From NCBI GenBank assembly GCA_910587635.1, contig CAJUNB010000029.1:1-51567 (forward strand): 51,567 bases of DNA, given 5' to 3'. A model generated the notes under the pieces. That model did no database searches, was not told the origin of the DNA, and saw only the letters and a list, made by a program, of their open reading frames with translations. Shown one piece after another: positions 35,779-45,165 of this stretch (positions are counted from its first letter, which is position 1; each line of letters opens with the position of its first letter). This DNA comes from an uncultured Lachnospiraceae bacterium (GTDB taxonomy: Bacteria > Bacillota > Clostridia > Lachnospirales > Lachnospiraceae). The position numbers were made by a program, and so were the translations under genes.

Positions 35779-36057
35779 CTACCTCATTTCACCATAGTAT
35801 CTTTCATACAGCTTCGCTGCAAAGTTCTCTTCATTTACCTGATAAGTACCGCCCTGTATGGCGTTCTTCAGCTGAGCAATTTTACTTTCCCTGATATCCG
35901 GCGTACTTGCCATGGCCTGCTTTGCAGTCTGAAGATCTTTTCCTGTACTGGAAATCTCGAACTGATCTGAAAAACTGTGTTTCGTTATCTTATCAGATTT
36001 TGTCGTTTTATTTGTCTGATAAAGCTGCTGCACCTTGGAATATGCTTCTATACGCAT
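35779..36057 (-). CDS. flgM: Anti-sigma-28 factor FlgM
   Basis: 92 residues, starting MRIEAYSKVQQLYQ. The C-terminal part (DIRESKIAQLKNAIQGGTY, NEENFAAKLYERYYGEM) is the sigma-binding helix pair. FlgM holds sigma-28 inactive until it is exported through the finished hook. Start at 36057 follows AAGGAGG by eight bases; the longer upstream frame covers the promoter. Heads the operon flgM-flgN-flgK-flgK-flgL-fliW-csrA and lies behind a sigma-28 promoter, giving autoregulation. Confidence 0.94.
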   Translation of the reverse strand: MRIEAYSKVQQLYQTNKTTKSDKITKHSFSDQFEISSTGKDLQTAKQAMASTPDIRESKIAQLKNAIQGGTYQVNEENFAAKLYERYYGEMR

Positions 36058-36106
36058 GTAAATTCCTCCTTCCATGGGTCTGCGAGTAATTATTTTCTCA
36101 CTATAG

Positions 36107-36133
36107 ATATCGGTTATTTTGCCCAGGACTTTA
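36107..36133 (-). promoter_or_regulatory. Sigma-28 promoter of the flgM operon
   Basis: TAAA (36130-36133), 15-base spacer, ACCGATAT (36107-36114) on the minus strand; seven of eight -10 bases match GCCGATAT of Bacillus sigma-D promoters. About 50 bases before flgM. Confidence 0.78.
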
Positions 36134-36150
36134 GTCATTTACCAAAATTT

Positions 36151-37074
36151 TTATCTTGCGTAAAAAGGGCTCTCCATTCTGTGATAGATATCCCATATTT
36201 CTTTCGCCGTAGCCAGATTTTCGGAGAATGCACTGGCGCTCCCTGCTGCCAAACCCATAAGGAAAGCATGATGATATTCTTTCTTTTTCAAATATCCGGC
36301 CAGAAATCCAGCTACCATAGAATCCCCGGCGCCCACTGCATTCACAAGTGTCCCTTTCGGTGCAGGGCTCTCATGTACACCGCCATTTTCATCCACAAGG
36401 ACAGCGCCCTGTCCCGCCAGAGATACGAGTACATTGACCGCTCCCATCTGCTGCAGCTTTTTTGCATAGGGAATCACATCCTCGCGGGAGACAAGTGACA
36501 CTTGAAAAATTTCTCCCAACTCATATTGATTCGGCTTGATAAGAAAAGGACGGTACTGCAGCGCGTCCTGCAACAGCTCTCCTGTGGCATCCACAACGCA
36601 CAGAATCCCCTTGCCCGCCAGGCGTGCCATCAATTCACTGTAAACAGAGGTCGGAATGCTGACAGGAATACTGCCCGCCAGTACGAGCCCGTCTCCCGGC
36701 TGCAGCCTGTCTGCTTTCTCTATAAGTTCCTGTAGTTTGTCCCCAGATATCACGGGCCCCATACCATTGATCTCTGTACCTTCTATATCTTTCAGCTTCA
36801 GGTTGATCCGTGAATTGCCTTCTTTCAGGTAAATAAATTCTGATTGGACTCCAAACTCTGCCGCCCGCTTTTCGATCTCCCTCCCGGTAAAACCTGCTAA
36901 AAAGCCGAGAGCTCTGTTCTCTATTCCCATGTTCCCGAGCACAATGGAGACATTGATTCCCTTTCCTCCCGGAAGTATTTGTTCCCGGTGAGTACGGTTT
37001 GTCTTGCCCAGTGTAAAATTTTCCACGGAAACGATATAATCCAGGGAAGGATTAAATGTCACTGTATATATCAT
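36151..37074 (-). CDS. PfkB-family 1-phosphofructokinase-like kinase
   Basis: 307 residues. MIYTVTFNPSLDYIVSVENF is the FruK/LacC-type start; GGKGINVS (36-43) is PfkB signature 1, and GAGDSMVAGFLAGYL holds the catalytic Asp251. It phosphorylates a ketohexose phosphate, fructose 1-phosphate or tagatose 6-phosphate being the usual choices. No PTS fructose transporter or FruR is adjacent, so the substrate is uncertain. The start at 37074 fits the family; the upstream extension is Arg/Lys-rich and out of character. Confidence 0.88.
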   Translation of the reverse strand: MIYTVTFNPSLDYIVSVENFTLGKTNRTHREQILPGGKGINVSIVLGNMGIENRALGFLAGFTGREIEKRAAEFGVQSEFIYLKEGNSRINLKLKDIEGTEINGMGPVISGDKLQELIEKADRLQPGDGLVLAGSIPVSIPTSVYSELMARLAGKGILCVVDATGELLQDALQYRPFLIKPNQYELGEIFQVSLVSREDVIPYAKKLQQMGAVNVLVSLAGQGAVLVDENGGVHESPAPKGTLVNAVGAGDSMVAGFLAGYLKKKEYHHAFLMGLAAGSASAFSENLATAKEIWDIYHRMESPFYAR

Positions 37075-37197
37075 AGGCTCTTCTCTTTTTCGTCTCTTTT
37101 TTCTCTCATGCTTGTGAAGCAATTTCCTGTTGAGATTCGAGTGTCGAAAGGTCACATTTATGATTAAAATATAAATGAACTTTTCAGCACCTGAATC

Positions 37198-37530
37198 CTA
37201 TTGAGCAAGTATCAACGCCATAAATACCAGATCTTCTTCCCCTGCATTGGAAATGCCATGGCCGTGTCCATCCGATGTGTATGTAACATCTCCGCTCCAG
37301 ACCACCTGTTCTGTGCCGTCATCATTATAAAAACCATGGCCAGAGAGAATGAAATAGGTTTCGCTTTCCCCGCAATGCTCATGATATCCGATACTACACC
37401 CCTTCTCCAAAGTTACTCTGGCATACATTTTGCATTTCTCACCAAGAGCTTCCTTCTCTAAAATATGATCCAACAGTACATGACCGTCTCCGCCTCTCAT
37501 ATTTTCCTTCCGTTCTCTTCGCATTTCCAT
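37198..37530 (-). CDS. Small cupin-domain protein
   Basis: 110 residues with one cupin barrel. The metal-site motifs are HEHCGESETYFILSGHG (His, His, Glu) and DGHGHGISNAG. Single-domain cupins of this kind may bind a small ligand or act as an isomerase or dioxygenase; no function can be read here. The start at 37530 lies six bases after AGGAGG; an earlier ATG overlaps that site. Upstream of the PfkB kinase on the same strand with a gap of 123 bases. Confidence 0.8.
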   Translation of the reverse strand: MEMRRERKENMRGGDGHVLLDHILEKEALGEKCKMYARVTLEKGCSIGYHEHCGESETYFILSGHGFYNDDGTEQVVWSGDVTYTSDGHGHGISNAGEEDLVFMALILAQ

Positions 37531-37567
37531 AACCATCCTCCTATTTTCCCAATTCCCCTGCTGTGCA

Positions 37568-37697
37568 GCCTCCCGCTCAGAGGCCTCAGAACTCCTCCCG
37601 CCAGCGGGTCCCTCCTCAGGTCATTTACTTCCTTGCTGCCTCTCGCTCAGAGACCTCAGGACTCCTCCCGCTGGCGGGCCCCTCCTCAGGTCATTAT
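37568..37697. repeat. 70-bp tandem duplication, GC-rich
   Basis: Two copies of a sequence of about 60 bases start at 37568 and 37638 (period 70). Each contains GCTCAGAG, a CCCGC-nn-GCGGG hairpin and CCTCCTCAGGTCATT. They differ at about seven positions. They lie in the 386-base gap between the cupin and DUF554 genes, followed by further short hairpins (GAAAACC-tct-GGTTTTC, GGGC-ttc-GCCC). No coding sense was found. The remainder of the gap is A/T-rich and holds a possible minus-strand promoter with a 19-base spacer. Confidence 0.7.
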
Positions 37698-37916
37698 TCG
37701 CAGCGCTCATTCGGAAAACCTCTGGTTTTCCTCATTCACGGGCTTCGCCCTATCAATACAGCATCTGTCAATTTTGCCTGCAGGCAGTCAAATTTACATC
37801 TACTGTTTTGGCACTGCTCATTGCCTTTGCGTATATAGTATATCACAGGTCATCTGTCACTTGTCAATTTTCAAAAAATGTTCCATAATAAATTAACCAC
37901 AAGCAGGAGGTACATT

Positions 37917-38585
37917 ATGATCGGTACACTTTATAATACATCCACCATTTTAATAGGAAGCGCAGCAGGAAGTCTGTTCCGAAAGAGTATCGGAGAAAAA
38001 CAGCAAAAAGTATTGTTCGATGCCATGGGACTGGCCGCGGCAGGGATCGGTATCAATTCCATCGTTTCCAATATGCCGGGCAGCAAATATCCGGTATTGT
38101 TCATCGTCAGCCTGGCCGTGGGAAGTCTGATCGGCAGCTGGCTGGATATCGATGGAAAATTCCAGAAGCTTACAGAACGCACCGGAAATAAGGGACTTGG
38201 ACAGGGACTTTCCACGGCGATTCTTTTATTTTGTATCGGTACTCTCTCTATCCTGGGGCCCATCCAAAGTGCACTGAATGGGGACAATACATACCTTTTC
38301 ACAAACGGCACACTGGATCTTGTCACATCCATGGTGCTGGCTTCCACCTACGGTATCGGTATCGCTATGGCAGCAATAGTCCTTTTTCTATGGCAGAGCA
38401 GTATCTATCTGGGTGCCGGATTTCTGGAGCGCTTTATTTCCCCGGATTTTATGACAGAATTGTCAATTGTAGGGGGATTTCTTATCGCCGCTTCCGGTAT
38501 CAATATCTTGGGCATTAAACAGTTCAAGACAATGAATATGCTGCCGGCACTGTTTATACCCGCAGCATTCTTCCTTTTTGTATAG
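37917..38585 (+). CDS. DUF554-family membrane protein
   Basis: 222 residues with about six to seven membrane segments. Starts MIGTLYNTSTILIGSAAGSL and contains GLAAAGIGINSI, RLG-like GTLSILGPIQSALNGD, and GGFLIAASGINILG, all characteristic of the YdfK/YqgA (DUF554) family. Function unknown in general; a transporter is likely. Start chosen at 37917 with CAGGAGG eight bases upstream, not the earlier ATG. Monocistronic, convergent with the cyclase-family gene. Confidence 0.9.
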   Translation: MIGTLYNTSTILIGSAAGSLFRKSIGEKQQKVLFDAMGLAAAGIGINSIVSNMPGSKYPVLFIVSLAVGSLIGSWLDIDGKFQKLTERTGNKGLGQGLSTAILLFCIGTLSILGPIQSALNGDNTYLFTNGTLDLVTSMVLASTYGIGIAMAAIVLFLWQSSIYLGAGFLERFISPDFMTELSIVGGFLIAASGINILGIKQFKTMNMLPALFIPAAFFLFV

Positions 38586-38646
38586 GGTTCGGCTGTCAAA
38601 TGACTGCCATTTTATTTTCGTATGTCACCCGAATCTCTATAGAAAA

Positions 38647-39399
38647 CTATTCCGTAATCGCCCACACTCTCGCAGGAAGCCCTGTGGCCCCTTCCAGGCG
38701 GGGATAAGACACGATAATCACTGCTCCCGCAGGAGCCACCTTGTCCAGATTACACAGTACCTCCACCTGTAACTTTCCTTTGTCCAGTACATAGCGCTCA
38801 CAGGCCAGATCTCCGGCGGCAGCAGCTACCTGAGAAGCGTCCGTGTCCAGTGTCTCATGTCCATTGGCCGCCGCATTTCTTTCCTCATAGATATACTTCA
38901 ATGCTTCCATAGACCAGCCGGGGAAGTGCTCGCCCCCTTCAGCATCCGTCCCTGATAAGGCATCCATATCCGGCCATTTCTCAGACCAGCCGGTATACAG
39001 TGCCACAAAGGCACCCTCTGGAATCGGTCCATATTTTTCTTCATAAGCCTTGATATCCTCTACCGTGACCGCATAGTGGACATCTTTTTTTACCTTTTCC
39101 GTAATATCGACCACACAGAGCGGAAAGATCAGGTCTTTTACCCCATATTTTTCAGAAAGCTCTCTCCCCTTTATAAAATGTCCCGGGAAGTCGATATGGG
39201 TGCCGAACTGTCCGGGAAATTTAAACGTCTGAATCAGACAATCCAGCATCTCATTTCCCCAATCAAAACAAGTCGCCCCCAGTTCAACGGCCCCTTCCGG
39301 GATACCGCCCCAATAGGGACTGGTATTGTTCAGAGAATGGGACAATTCCACCCACTTATATTTTTTGGCTTCTTTCAGTGCTTCCCACAGTTGATACAT
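38647..39399 (-). CDS. Cyclase-family (kynurenine formamidase-like) hydrolase
   Basis: 250 residues of the PF04199 fold. The metal motif HxDxxxH is His68-Asp70-His74 in GTHIDFPGHF; further conserved parts are VALYTGWSEKW, FPGWSMEALKYI and GAVIIVSYPRLEG. Members hydrolyse amides, lactones or related bonds using zinc or manganese. It begins 10 bases after the glycerate-kinase-like gene, so it should process a compound that feeds that enzyme. The substrate is not known. Confidence 0.85.
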   Translation of the reverse strand: MYQLWEALKEAKKYKWVELSHSLNNTSPYWGGIPEGAVELGATCFDWGNEMLDCLIQTFKFPGQFGTHIDFPGHFIKGRELSEKYGVKDLIFPLCVVDITEKVKKDVHYAVTVEDIKAYEEKYGPIPEGAFVALYTGWSEKWPDMDALSGTDAEGGEHFPGWSMEALKYIYEERNAAANGHETLDTDASQVAAAAGDLACERYVLDKGKLQVEVLCNLDKVAPAGAVIIVSYPRLEGATGLPARVWAITE

Positions 39400-39409
39400 C
39401 TCTTTCCTC

Positions 39410-40642
39410 CTATCGTTTGATTAACAACACAGCCACATCATTGACATTCGTTCCGGTGGCACCGGTCATGATCAGCCCATCCGTTATCTGCAGCGCATGA
39501 TATGCATCGTTATCTTGCAGCACATCATAGATGCGGATATTTTTCTCCAAAAGTTTTTCTTTTGTTTCCCCATCACTGTAACCTCCGGCTGCGTCAGTGG
39601 GACCATCCGTCCCATCGCTTCCCACACTGAACACCGCCGTACCCGGTAAACCGGCAATCAGCTGCGCCGCCGCAAGTGCCAGTTCCTGATTCCGTCCCCC
39701 CTTTCCCGTTCCAGTCAGATGGACTACAGTCTCTCCGCCCGCGATAAATGCAACGCTCTCCGTAGATACCGCATAGGTTTTACCAATAGCCCCCAGAAAT
39801 GCGCCTGCCTCCCTCGCCTCACAGGAAAGCTGATCTGTCAGAATAACCGGCCGGTATCCCAGCTCTTTTGCCGCTTCCGCCGCGGCCCTGCACAGTCCTG
39901 ATACACTTCCGGTAATCTGCGTTTCCACATTATACAGCTCTTTTGGCGTCTCCTGCTTTAGCAGCTCTGTCGCTCTTTCACTGAGCTTTAAATCATATTT
40001 CCTGACGATTCCTAAAGCATCTTCACAGGTAGAAGAATCCGGGTAGGCAGGTCCTGAGGCAATCATATCCAAAGGGTCCCCCAGAATATCGCTGAGAACG
40101 ATACTACATACCCGAGCCGGCTCACAGGCAAGAGCAAAACGTCCTCCCTTCACAGCAGAAAGCCTCTTTCGAAGTGTATTCATCTCTACAATGTCCGCTC
40201 CACAGGCCAACAGCTGTTTCGTAATATCCGCCAATTCCTCTTTCGGAATCAAAGGCTTTTCAAACAGGGCGGAGCCGCCGCCGGAGAGCAGGAACAGTAC
40301 CGTATCCTCCGCTTTTAAATCCTTTACCAGGTCAAGAGCCGCCTGTGTGCCCTGGAACGAATTTTCATCCGGCACCGGATGTCCCGCTTCGAAACAGGTC
40401 GTTTGGGGAATCTCTCCCTTCACATGATCATATTTCGTCACTACCACACCGGATGTCAGCTTATCTGCCAGAATATCCGCCGCCGCTTTTGCCATCTGCC
40501 ATGCAGCCTTGCCCACCGACACCATAAAAATACGTCCCCGTTTAAAATCTCTTGTCTGCAGAGCGCTTCTCACAGCCTCATCCGGGAGACATGCCTCAAT
40601 GGCAGCTTTCATTATATAATCCGCATCTTTTCTCAAATTCAT
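39410..40642 (-). CDS. Glycerate 2-kinase type protein (MOFRL/GckA family)
   Basis: 410 residues. SVGKAAWQMAKAAADIL near the N-terminus, FLLSGGGSALFEKP, and the C-terminal MOFRL part with GTGKGGRNQELALAAA and VGSDGTDGPTDAAGG identify the family, which makes 2-phosphoglycerate from glycerate (some members were named hydroxypyruvate reductase TtuD). Start at 40642 after GGCGGG. It follows the GntP permease and precedes the cyclase gene, forming an uptake and activation unit for glycerate or a glycerate-yielding acid. Confidence 0.9.
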   Translation of the reverse strand: MNLRKDADYIMKAAIEACLPDEAVRSALQTRDFKRGRIFMVSVGKAAWQMAKAAADILADKLTSGVVVTKYDHVKGEIPQTTCFEAGHPVPDENSFQGTQAALDLVKDLKAEDTVLFLLSGGGSALFEKPLIPKEELADITKQLLACGADIVEMNTLRKRLSAVKGGRFALACEPARVCSIVLSDILGDPLDMIASGPAYPDSSTCEDALGIVRKYDLKLSERATELLKQETPKELYNVETQITGSVSGLCRAAAEAAKELGYRPVILTDQLSCEAREAGAFLGAIGKTYAVSTESVAFIAGGETVVHLTGTGKGGRNQELALAAAQLIAGLPGTAVFSVGSDGTDGPTDAAGGYSDGETKEKLLEKNIRIYDVLQDNDAYHALQITDGLIMTGATGTNVNDVAVLLIKR

Positions 40643-40717
40643 ATTTTCCCGCCTTATGACAGCCAAAGACCGGAACCGGTAAAACCGGCCCGGCCATGAC
40701 TATTCTGATAATTAATT

Positions 40718-42109
40718 TTAATGTAAAAAAAGTGATAGAATGAAGATAAAGGCTATCGAACAGATACCTTCTACAAGTGTAGCCGCCGTCTGTGTCTTAT
40801 ATCCTTCTTCCGGTGTCATACCGCCGAAGTTTGTAACCACCCAGAAATAAGAGTCATTGGCGTGAGATACCGTCATGGCACCTGCTCCGATTGCCATAAC
40901 ACAGAGCGCACCCATAACCGGAGTGCCCATTCCAAGCGCTCCCATGAGCGGCGCCATAATACCGGCCGTCGTGGTAATGGCAACTGTGGAAGAACCCTGT
41001 GCAGTCTTTAAAATGGCTGCCAGCAGGAACGGGAAGAAGATACCGATCGTCTGCAGAGAAGCTGCATTGTCTGTTATAAAGGTAACAAGGCTCGTAGAAG
41101 AAATAACCTTACCGAGCACGCCGCCTGCTGCCGTTACAAACAGAATCGGCCCTACTGTCTTCAAAGTTTCATTTGTCAGATCATACAGTTTATCTGCCAT
41201 ATGTGACTGTATCACTACGATAATACCGAAAATAACGCCTACTGCCAGAGCTATGATCGGTGTACCCAGAAATGTGCATGCCGTAGCAAGCGCCCCTTCC
41301 CATTTCAAAATAGAAGAAACATTGGAAAGTGCCATCAGGACAATGGGGATAACAATAGGAGCCAGACTCATAAAACCGCCCGGAAGTTTTCCGTAGGAAG
41401 CTACCAGTTCCTCATAGGACTGTACGGTCTCCCCGCTGTCCGCCTCATCTGTGGCTTTTACCTTTTTGCCGACATATTTTGCATAGAAATAAGAGCCAGC
41501 CAGTGCAGGAATGGATACAAGAGCACCCAGTCCCATAACAAGCAACAGATGTTCTCCCACATTCAGTGTATTCGCTGCTGCAATCGGTCCCGGTGTAGGA
41601 GGTATAAATACATGAGAAGCATACAGACCTGCAGAAAGACAGACTGTCATGGCGACAGAAGAAGCTCCCGTTCTCTTTACCATGGCTTTTCGGATGGGAT
41701 TGAGTACAACGAAACCGGAATCACAAAATACCGGAATCGATACAATCCAGCCCATCAATTCGATAGCCAGCTCAGGATGTTTCTCACCTACCAGCTTTAC
41801 CACTATATCTGCCAGCTTCAGAGCAGCACCCGTGGCTTCGAGAAAGCTTCCGATCATGGCACCAAATATAATGACGATACCGATACTCGTAAATGTGGAT
41901 GAAAATCCGCTTCCAATTACAGCGGCAATACCGCTGATCTTATTGCCATCCGCATCAACCCCATCTATCAGCGGGATTCCTCCGATCAGCCCGAGTATCA
42001 TGGATACGAGCATAATCGATAGGAATGGATGGATCTTGAACTTACTGATCATCACGATCATTACAACGATCGCCAAAATGAATACAATTACAAATGGAAC
42101 TCCTGTCAT
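40718..42109 (-). CDS. GntP-family organic-acid permease
   Basis: 463 residues with about 12-14 hydrophobic helices. Family motifs: HPFLSIMLVSMILGLIGGIP, GAMIGSFLEATGAALKLAD, CDSGFVVLNPI, HVFIPPTPGPIAAA and SHANDSYFWVV. GntP members carry gluconate, glycerate and similar hydroxy acids with protons. The next gene is a glycerate-kinase type enzyme, which favours glycerate. CAGGAGGG before ATG; own promoter with a very short leader. Confidence 0.93.
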   Translation of the reverse strand: MTGVPFVIVFILAIVVMIVMISKFKIHPFLSIMLVSMILGLIGGIPLIDGVDADGNKISGIAAVIGSGFSSTFTSIGIVIIFGAMIGSFLEATGAALKLADIVVKLVGEKHPELAIELMGWIVSIPVFCDSGFVVLNPIRKAMVKRTGASSVAMTVCLSAGLYASHVFIPPTPGPIAAANTLNVGEHLLLVMGLGALVSIPALAGSYFYAKYVGKKVKATDEADSGETVQSYEELVASYGKLPGGFMSLAPIVIPIVLMALSNVSSILKWEGALATACTFLGTPIIALAVGVIFGIIVVIQSHMADKLYDLTNETLKTVGPILFVTAAGGVLGKVISSTSLVTFITDNAASLQTIGIFFPFLLAAILKTAQGSSTVAITTTAGIMAPLMGALGMGTPVMGALCVMAIGAGAMTVSHANDSYFWVVTNFGGMTPEEGYKTQTAATLVEGICSIAFIFILSLFLH

Positions 42110-42127
42110 ATCTTTTCCCTCCTGTGT

Positions 42128-42156
42128 ATTATAGTATATTTGAGGGATTTGTGCAA
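42128..42156 (-). promoter_or_regulatory. Promoter of the GntP-kinase-cyclase operon
   Basis: TTGCAC (42151-42156), 17-base spacer, TATAAT (42128-42133). The predicted transcript begins only about 10-12 bases before the GntP start codon, leaving just the ribosome binding site as leader. Confidence 0.78.
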
Positions 42157-42301
42157 TATGTATATTTTATTGCTTATTTCCCCCTATTCCTTGTACTTCT
42201 TTCTAAAAATACCACAGGATTGATTCTTTGAAAATGTTATTCATAACATATATTAAACTATTTTTATGTTCTTTGTCACATCGTCTATTTTTGCTGCCTG
42301 C

Positions 42302-43471
42302 CTATACACATCTGACCAGCCGACTTTCCCCATACAGCTTTTTATAAAAAGCAAGTGCCATATAATAGACCGAAGCCCCCTGAGGTGTACGGATATCTTT
42401 TCCTGACAGAGCCTCCAGTTTTTTCAGTTTATACTGTATCGTATTTTTATGCATGAACAGTACCTCTGCCATCCGGGTTATGGAACCGTCCACCTGGAAA
42501 TAAACTGACACAATCGTCATAAAGTAACCTAACTCTTCTTCCTCCACTGGGAACAACTTATCCAGATATTTTTTCATTGTCCCGGCGGAAATCTCATCCA
42601 GAAACAATTCCACGCTCAGTTCCTTGTAAAACATAATATCGCGGCCATTTTCTTCACAGTATTCTGCAGCTTTCTCTGCCTCCTCGCAGAGACGGCCGAT
42701 GTGGCCTCCGTCTTTCCAGCTCCTTTCCGAATCAATACCAATTACAATCCGCTCCCCGTATTTCCCCCGGATCAGTTCAATCAGCTGTTCTCCGATCTCC
42801 TGCATCTTCTGGTCCGGGCAGGCGTTGATAAAACAGAGCTGCTTCGTCGGCTCCCGCAGATAGAGAATATTCTTCTCCTGATCTGTAAAATGCCGGACAG
42901 ATGCTTCCATCGTCTCCAGATGCTGCTGCCCTTCCTGGGTATCGGAAAGTTCCTGATAGCGTTCGAAGTGGATGGCCAGCACCCGCCTCGGTCTTTCTAT
43001 GTCAATACCCAGCCGCAATCCTCTCTCCACAAAGTTTCTGTCCCAGACCATTCCCGCTCTGGCAATCCACTCTTCCAGAAATCTATATCTGACACGTCTG
43101 TCATATCTGTGGCGGTCTTTCTGCATACTGTCATTTACCATAATCTCTGTCATCCGCCTTACGATATTTCCGTATCCCGCTACCTGCTCTTTTTCCCCGC
43201 TGATTCCTACGACACCTACGATTTCTCCGTGTATCATAATGGGCAGATTGATTCCTTTCCGGGTGGAGGCCGTCTCCATCTCGGATGTAATATACAGCTC
43301 TCCCAGTCTTTCCTGAATGATCTTTCTGGCGCCCTCATGCAGGCCGCCAATACGGGCAGGGTCCGTACTGGCAATAATATAGCCTCTGGAATCCATTATA
43401 TTTACGTTTTCACAAATCTCCCTGCCGATCTCATCCACAATACTCTGTGCCGCCATCTGTGAAATGTACAT
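42302..43471 (-). CDS. CdaR-family regulator (sugar diacid/glycerate sensor)
   Basis: 389 residues. The N-terminal 130 residues are the diacid-recognition domain (AAQSIVDEIGREICENVNIMD start, GIIAS-type GYIIASTDPARIG, IMIHGEIVGVVGISG). The C-terminal PucR-type HTH lies around 325-375 (SITRMAEVLFMHKNTIQYKL). In E. coli CdaR activates glucarate, galactarate and glycerate genes. Placement directly upstream of the GntP operon suggests it activates that promoter in response to a hydroxy acid. GAGAGG before ATG. Confidence 0.9.
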   Translation of the reverse strand: MYISQMAAQSIVDEIGREICENVNIMDSRGYIIASTDPARIGGLHEGARKIIQERLGELYITSEMETASTRKGINLPIMIHGEIVGVVGISGEKEQVAGYGNIVRRMTEIMVNDSMQKDRHRYDRRVRYRFLEEWIARAGMVWDRNFVERGLRLGIDIERPRRVLAIHFERYQELSDTQEGQQHLETMEASVRHFTDQEKNILYLREPTKQLCFINACPDQKMQEIGEQLIELIRGKYGERIVIGIDSERSWKDGGHIGRLCEEAEKAAEYCEENGRDIMFYKELSVELFLDEISAGTMKKYLDKLFPVEEEELGYFMTIVSVYFQVDGSITRMAEVLFMHKNTIQYKLKKLEALSGKDIRTPQGASVYYMALAFYKKLYGESRLVRCV

Positions 43472-43515
43472 TTTTTCTGTCCTCTCTCATCAGACTTTTT
43501 CGTATCTGTCTACTC

Positions 43516-43570
43516 TACCCTCAGTGGACAAGGGCACACACGCCGTGTGTCCCCTTGTCCACTGAGGGTA
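43516..43570. repeat. Palindromic repeat, copy 1 (intact)
   Basis: TACCCTCAGTGGACAAGGG and its reverse complement CCCTTGTCCACTGAGGGTA form a perfect 19-base stem around an inner ACAC/GTGT pair. Related copies lie at 47709-47756 and 51355-51383. Lies between the CdaR gene and the FGGY kinase gene, where it may also act as a terminator-like barrier. Confidence 0.8.
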
Positions 43571-43632
43571 TGCCTATTTTTTCAACATTTACAGACTTTC
43601 CTGCCCGTCACCGCTTTCTCACACGTCCCCCT

Positions 43633-45120
43633 TCACTCCATCAAAGGCCGCACCGCACTGTATACCTTTCTGTAGCGCTCATAAATTTTCCGGTATTTCT
43701 CATACATCTCCCGGCGGGGTTTATAGACCTCTCTTTTTTCCACCATATGAGCCGATGCGTCCTCCAGATCATAAAAACAGCCTGTAGCGATACCGGTCAG
43801 CATGGCGCTGCCCACTGTTCCCGCATCGGATGTCCCCAGCGCAGTAACGGGAAGTCCCAGCATATCCGCCTTCATCTGCATCCACACCCGGGATTTCGCT
43901 CCGCCGCCCGTGGCATGGAGCATCGTAAAGGCAGTGCCCGACTGGTTCAGATATTCCATATTGACCATCATCTCATAGACTACCCCTTCCATACAGGCGC
44001 AATAGATTTCCTCCACTGTCGTAGAGGTATCCAGCCCCAGGATGGCGCCTTTGGAACCGTTGTCCATATAGGGCGTGGCCGCTCCCGCAAAATGAGGCAG
44101 TACGAGCAGTCCCGTAGGCTCCCGATACTCCGCCTCCAGATAAGCATTGACCGAAATTCCCTTTTCTTCCGCAAGCTCCTTTTCCTTTTTGGCGAGCATT
44201 TCCGTACACCACTGAATCAGTGCGCCTCCCGTATAGGAAAAAGCATAGCACACATACTTTCCGGGGACCGCATAGGGTACCACCGCAAATTTCCCTCTGC
44301 TCATAATTTCCAGATCCGGCAGGTTATCATAGACCGGCGTGATACATTGTACTGTACCCGCCCCGTCCACAGCCTTGTCAGAAGCAAATACCCCTGCACC
44401 GACAGCTGCAGCCACCTGATCGTGGCTGATAGATACGACAACTGTGTCATGCGAAAGCCCCGTATGTTCAGATACCTGTGTCAGAATCTTTCCCGCAGCG
44501 GTACCCGTAGGCACAGGCTCAGACATCAGCTCCTTTTTCACACCGGCCGCCTGAAAGATATCGTCACTCCATGTGAGTTTCCTGATATCGAAGGCCTGTG
44601 TCCTGGCTGCCAGAGAATAGTCAATCTGCGCCCTGCCTGTCAGATGAAATACTACAAAATCTTCTATGAGAAAAATATGCGCCGTCCGCTCATACACAGC
44701 CGGTTCATGACGTTTCAGCCACATGATCTTGGAAATACTGTACATCTCATGGGCATCCACCCCGGTGATCTGTAAAATCCTGTCCCTCCCAAGGATTTCC
44801 GTCAACTCTTTGCATTCTTCCTTCCCCCGGGGATCTGTATAGAGCATAGCCGGATAGAGAGGTAGCCCGCCCTGGTCTGTTGCCACAAATGTCTCTCCGA
44901 AGCTCGTAACCCCTATGCCCCCGATATCCGGGTACTTTCCTGCCATATTGCCAATTACCTGCCATACGCTGTCCAGTATGGCCCCCGCATCCACTTCGTG
45001 TTCTCCTCCACTGCGCCTGATAGGATAATCCCGGTAAGCCTTTTCCAGAAAATTACCCCTTTCATCAAACACCGTCAATTTACAGCCTGTGGTGCCGATA
45101 TCCAATCCCCCAATTTTCAT
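43633..45120 (-). CDS. FGGY-family carbohydrate kinase
   Basis: 495 residues. GGLDIGTTGCKLTVFDERG is the N-terminal phosphate-binding loop, SHDQVAAAVGAG carries the catalytic Asp234, and HATGGGAKSRVWMQMKADML is the C-terminal ATP-binding part. FGGY kinases phosphorylate ketoses or polyols such as xylulose, ribulose, fuculose or erythritol. Its operon partners are a FucI/AraA-type isomerase and a class II aldolase, so the substrate should be the ketose made by that isomerase. Start at 45120 after AAGGAAG; the longer frame upstream covers the leader. Confidence 0.9.
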   Translation of the reverse strand: MKIGGLDIGTTGCKLTVFDERGNFLEKAYRDYPIRRSGGEHEVDAGAILDSVWQVIGNMAGKYPDIGGIGVTSFGETFVATDQGGLPLYPAMLYTDPRGKEECKELTEILGRDRILQITGVDAHEMYSISKIMWLKRHEPAVYERTAHIFLIEDFVVFHLTGRAQIDYSLAARTQAFDIRKLTWSDDIFQAAGVKKELMSEPVPTGTAAGKILTQVSEHTGLSHDTVVVSISHDQVAAAVGAGVFASDKAVDGAGTVQCITPVYDNLPDLEIMSRGKFAVVPYAVPGKYVCYAFSYTGGALIQWCTEMLAKKEKELAEEKGISVNAYLEAEYREPTGLLVLPHFAGAATPYMDNGSKGAILGLDTSTTVEEIYCACMEGVVYEMMVNMEYLNQSGTAFTMLHATGGGAKSRVWMQMKADMLGLPVTALGTSDAGTVGSAMLTGIATGCFYDLEDASAHMVEKREVYKPRREMYEKYRKIYERYRKVYSAVRPLME

Positions 45121-45165
45121 GTTTTCTTCCTTCTCCAATCTTTTTCCTATTACATGACGATCCAT

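Noticed and set aside
37837..37867. TTGACA and TATACT on the minus strand before the cupin gene
   Set aside because: Spacer of 19 bases is too long for a confident promoter, and it is 300 bases from the gene.
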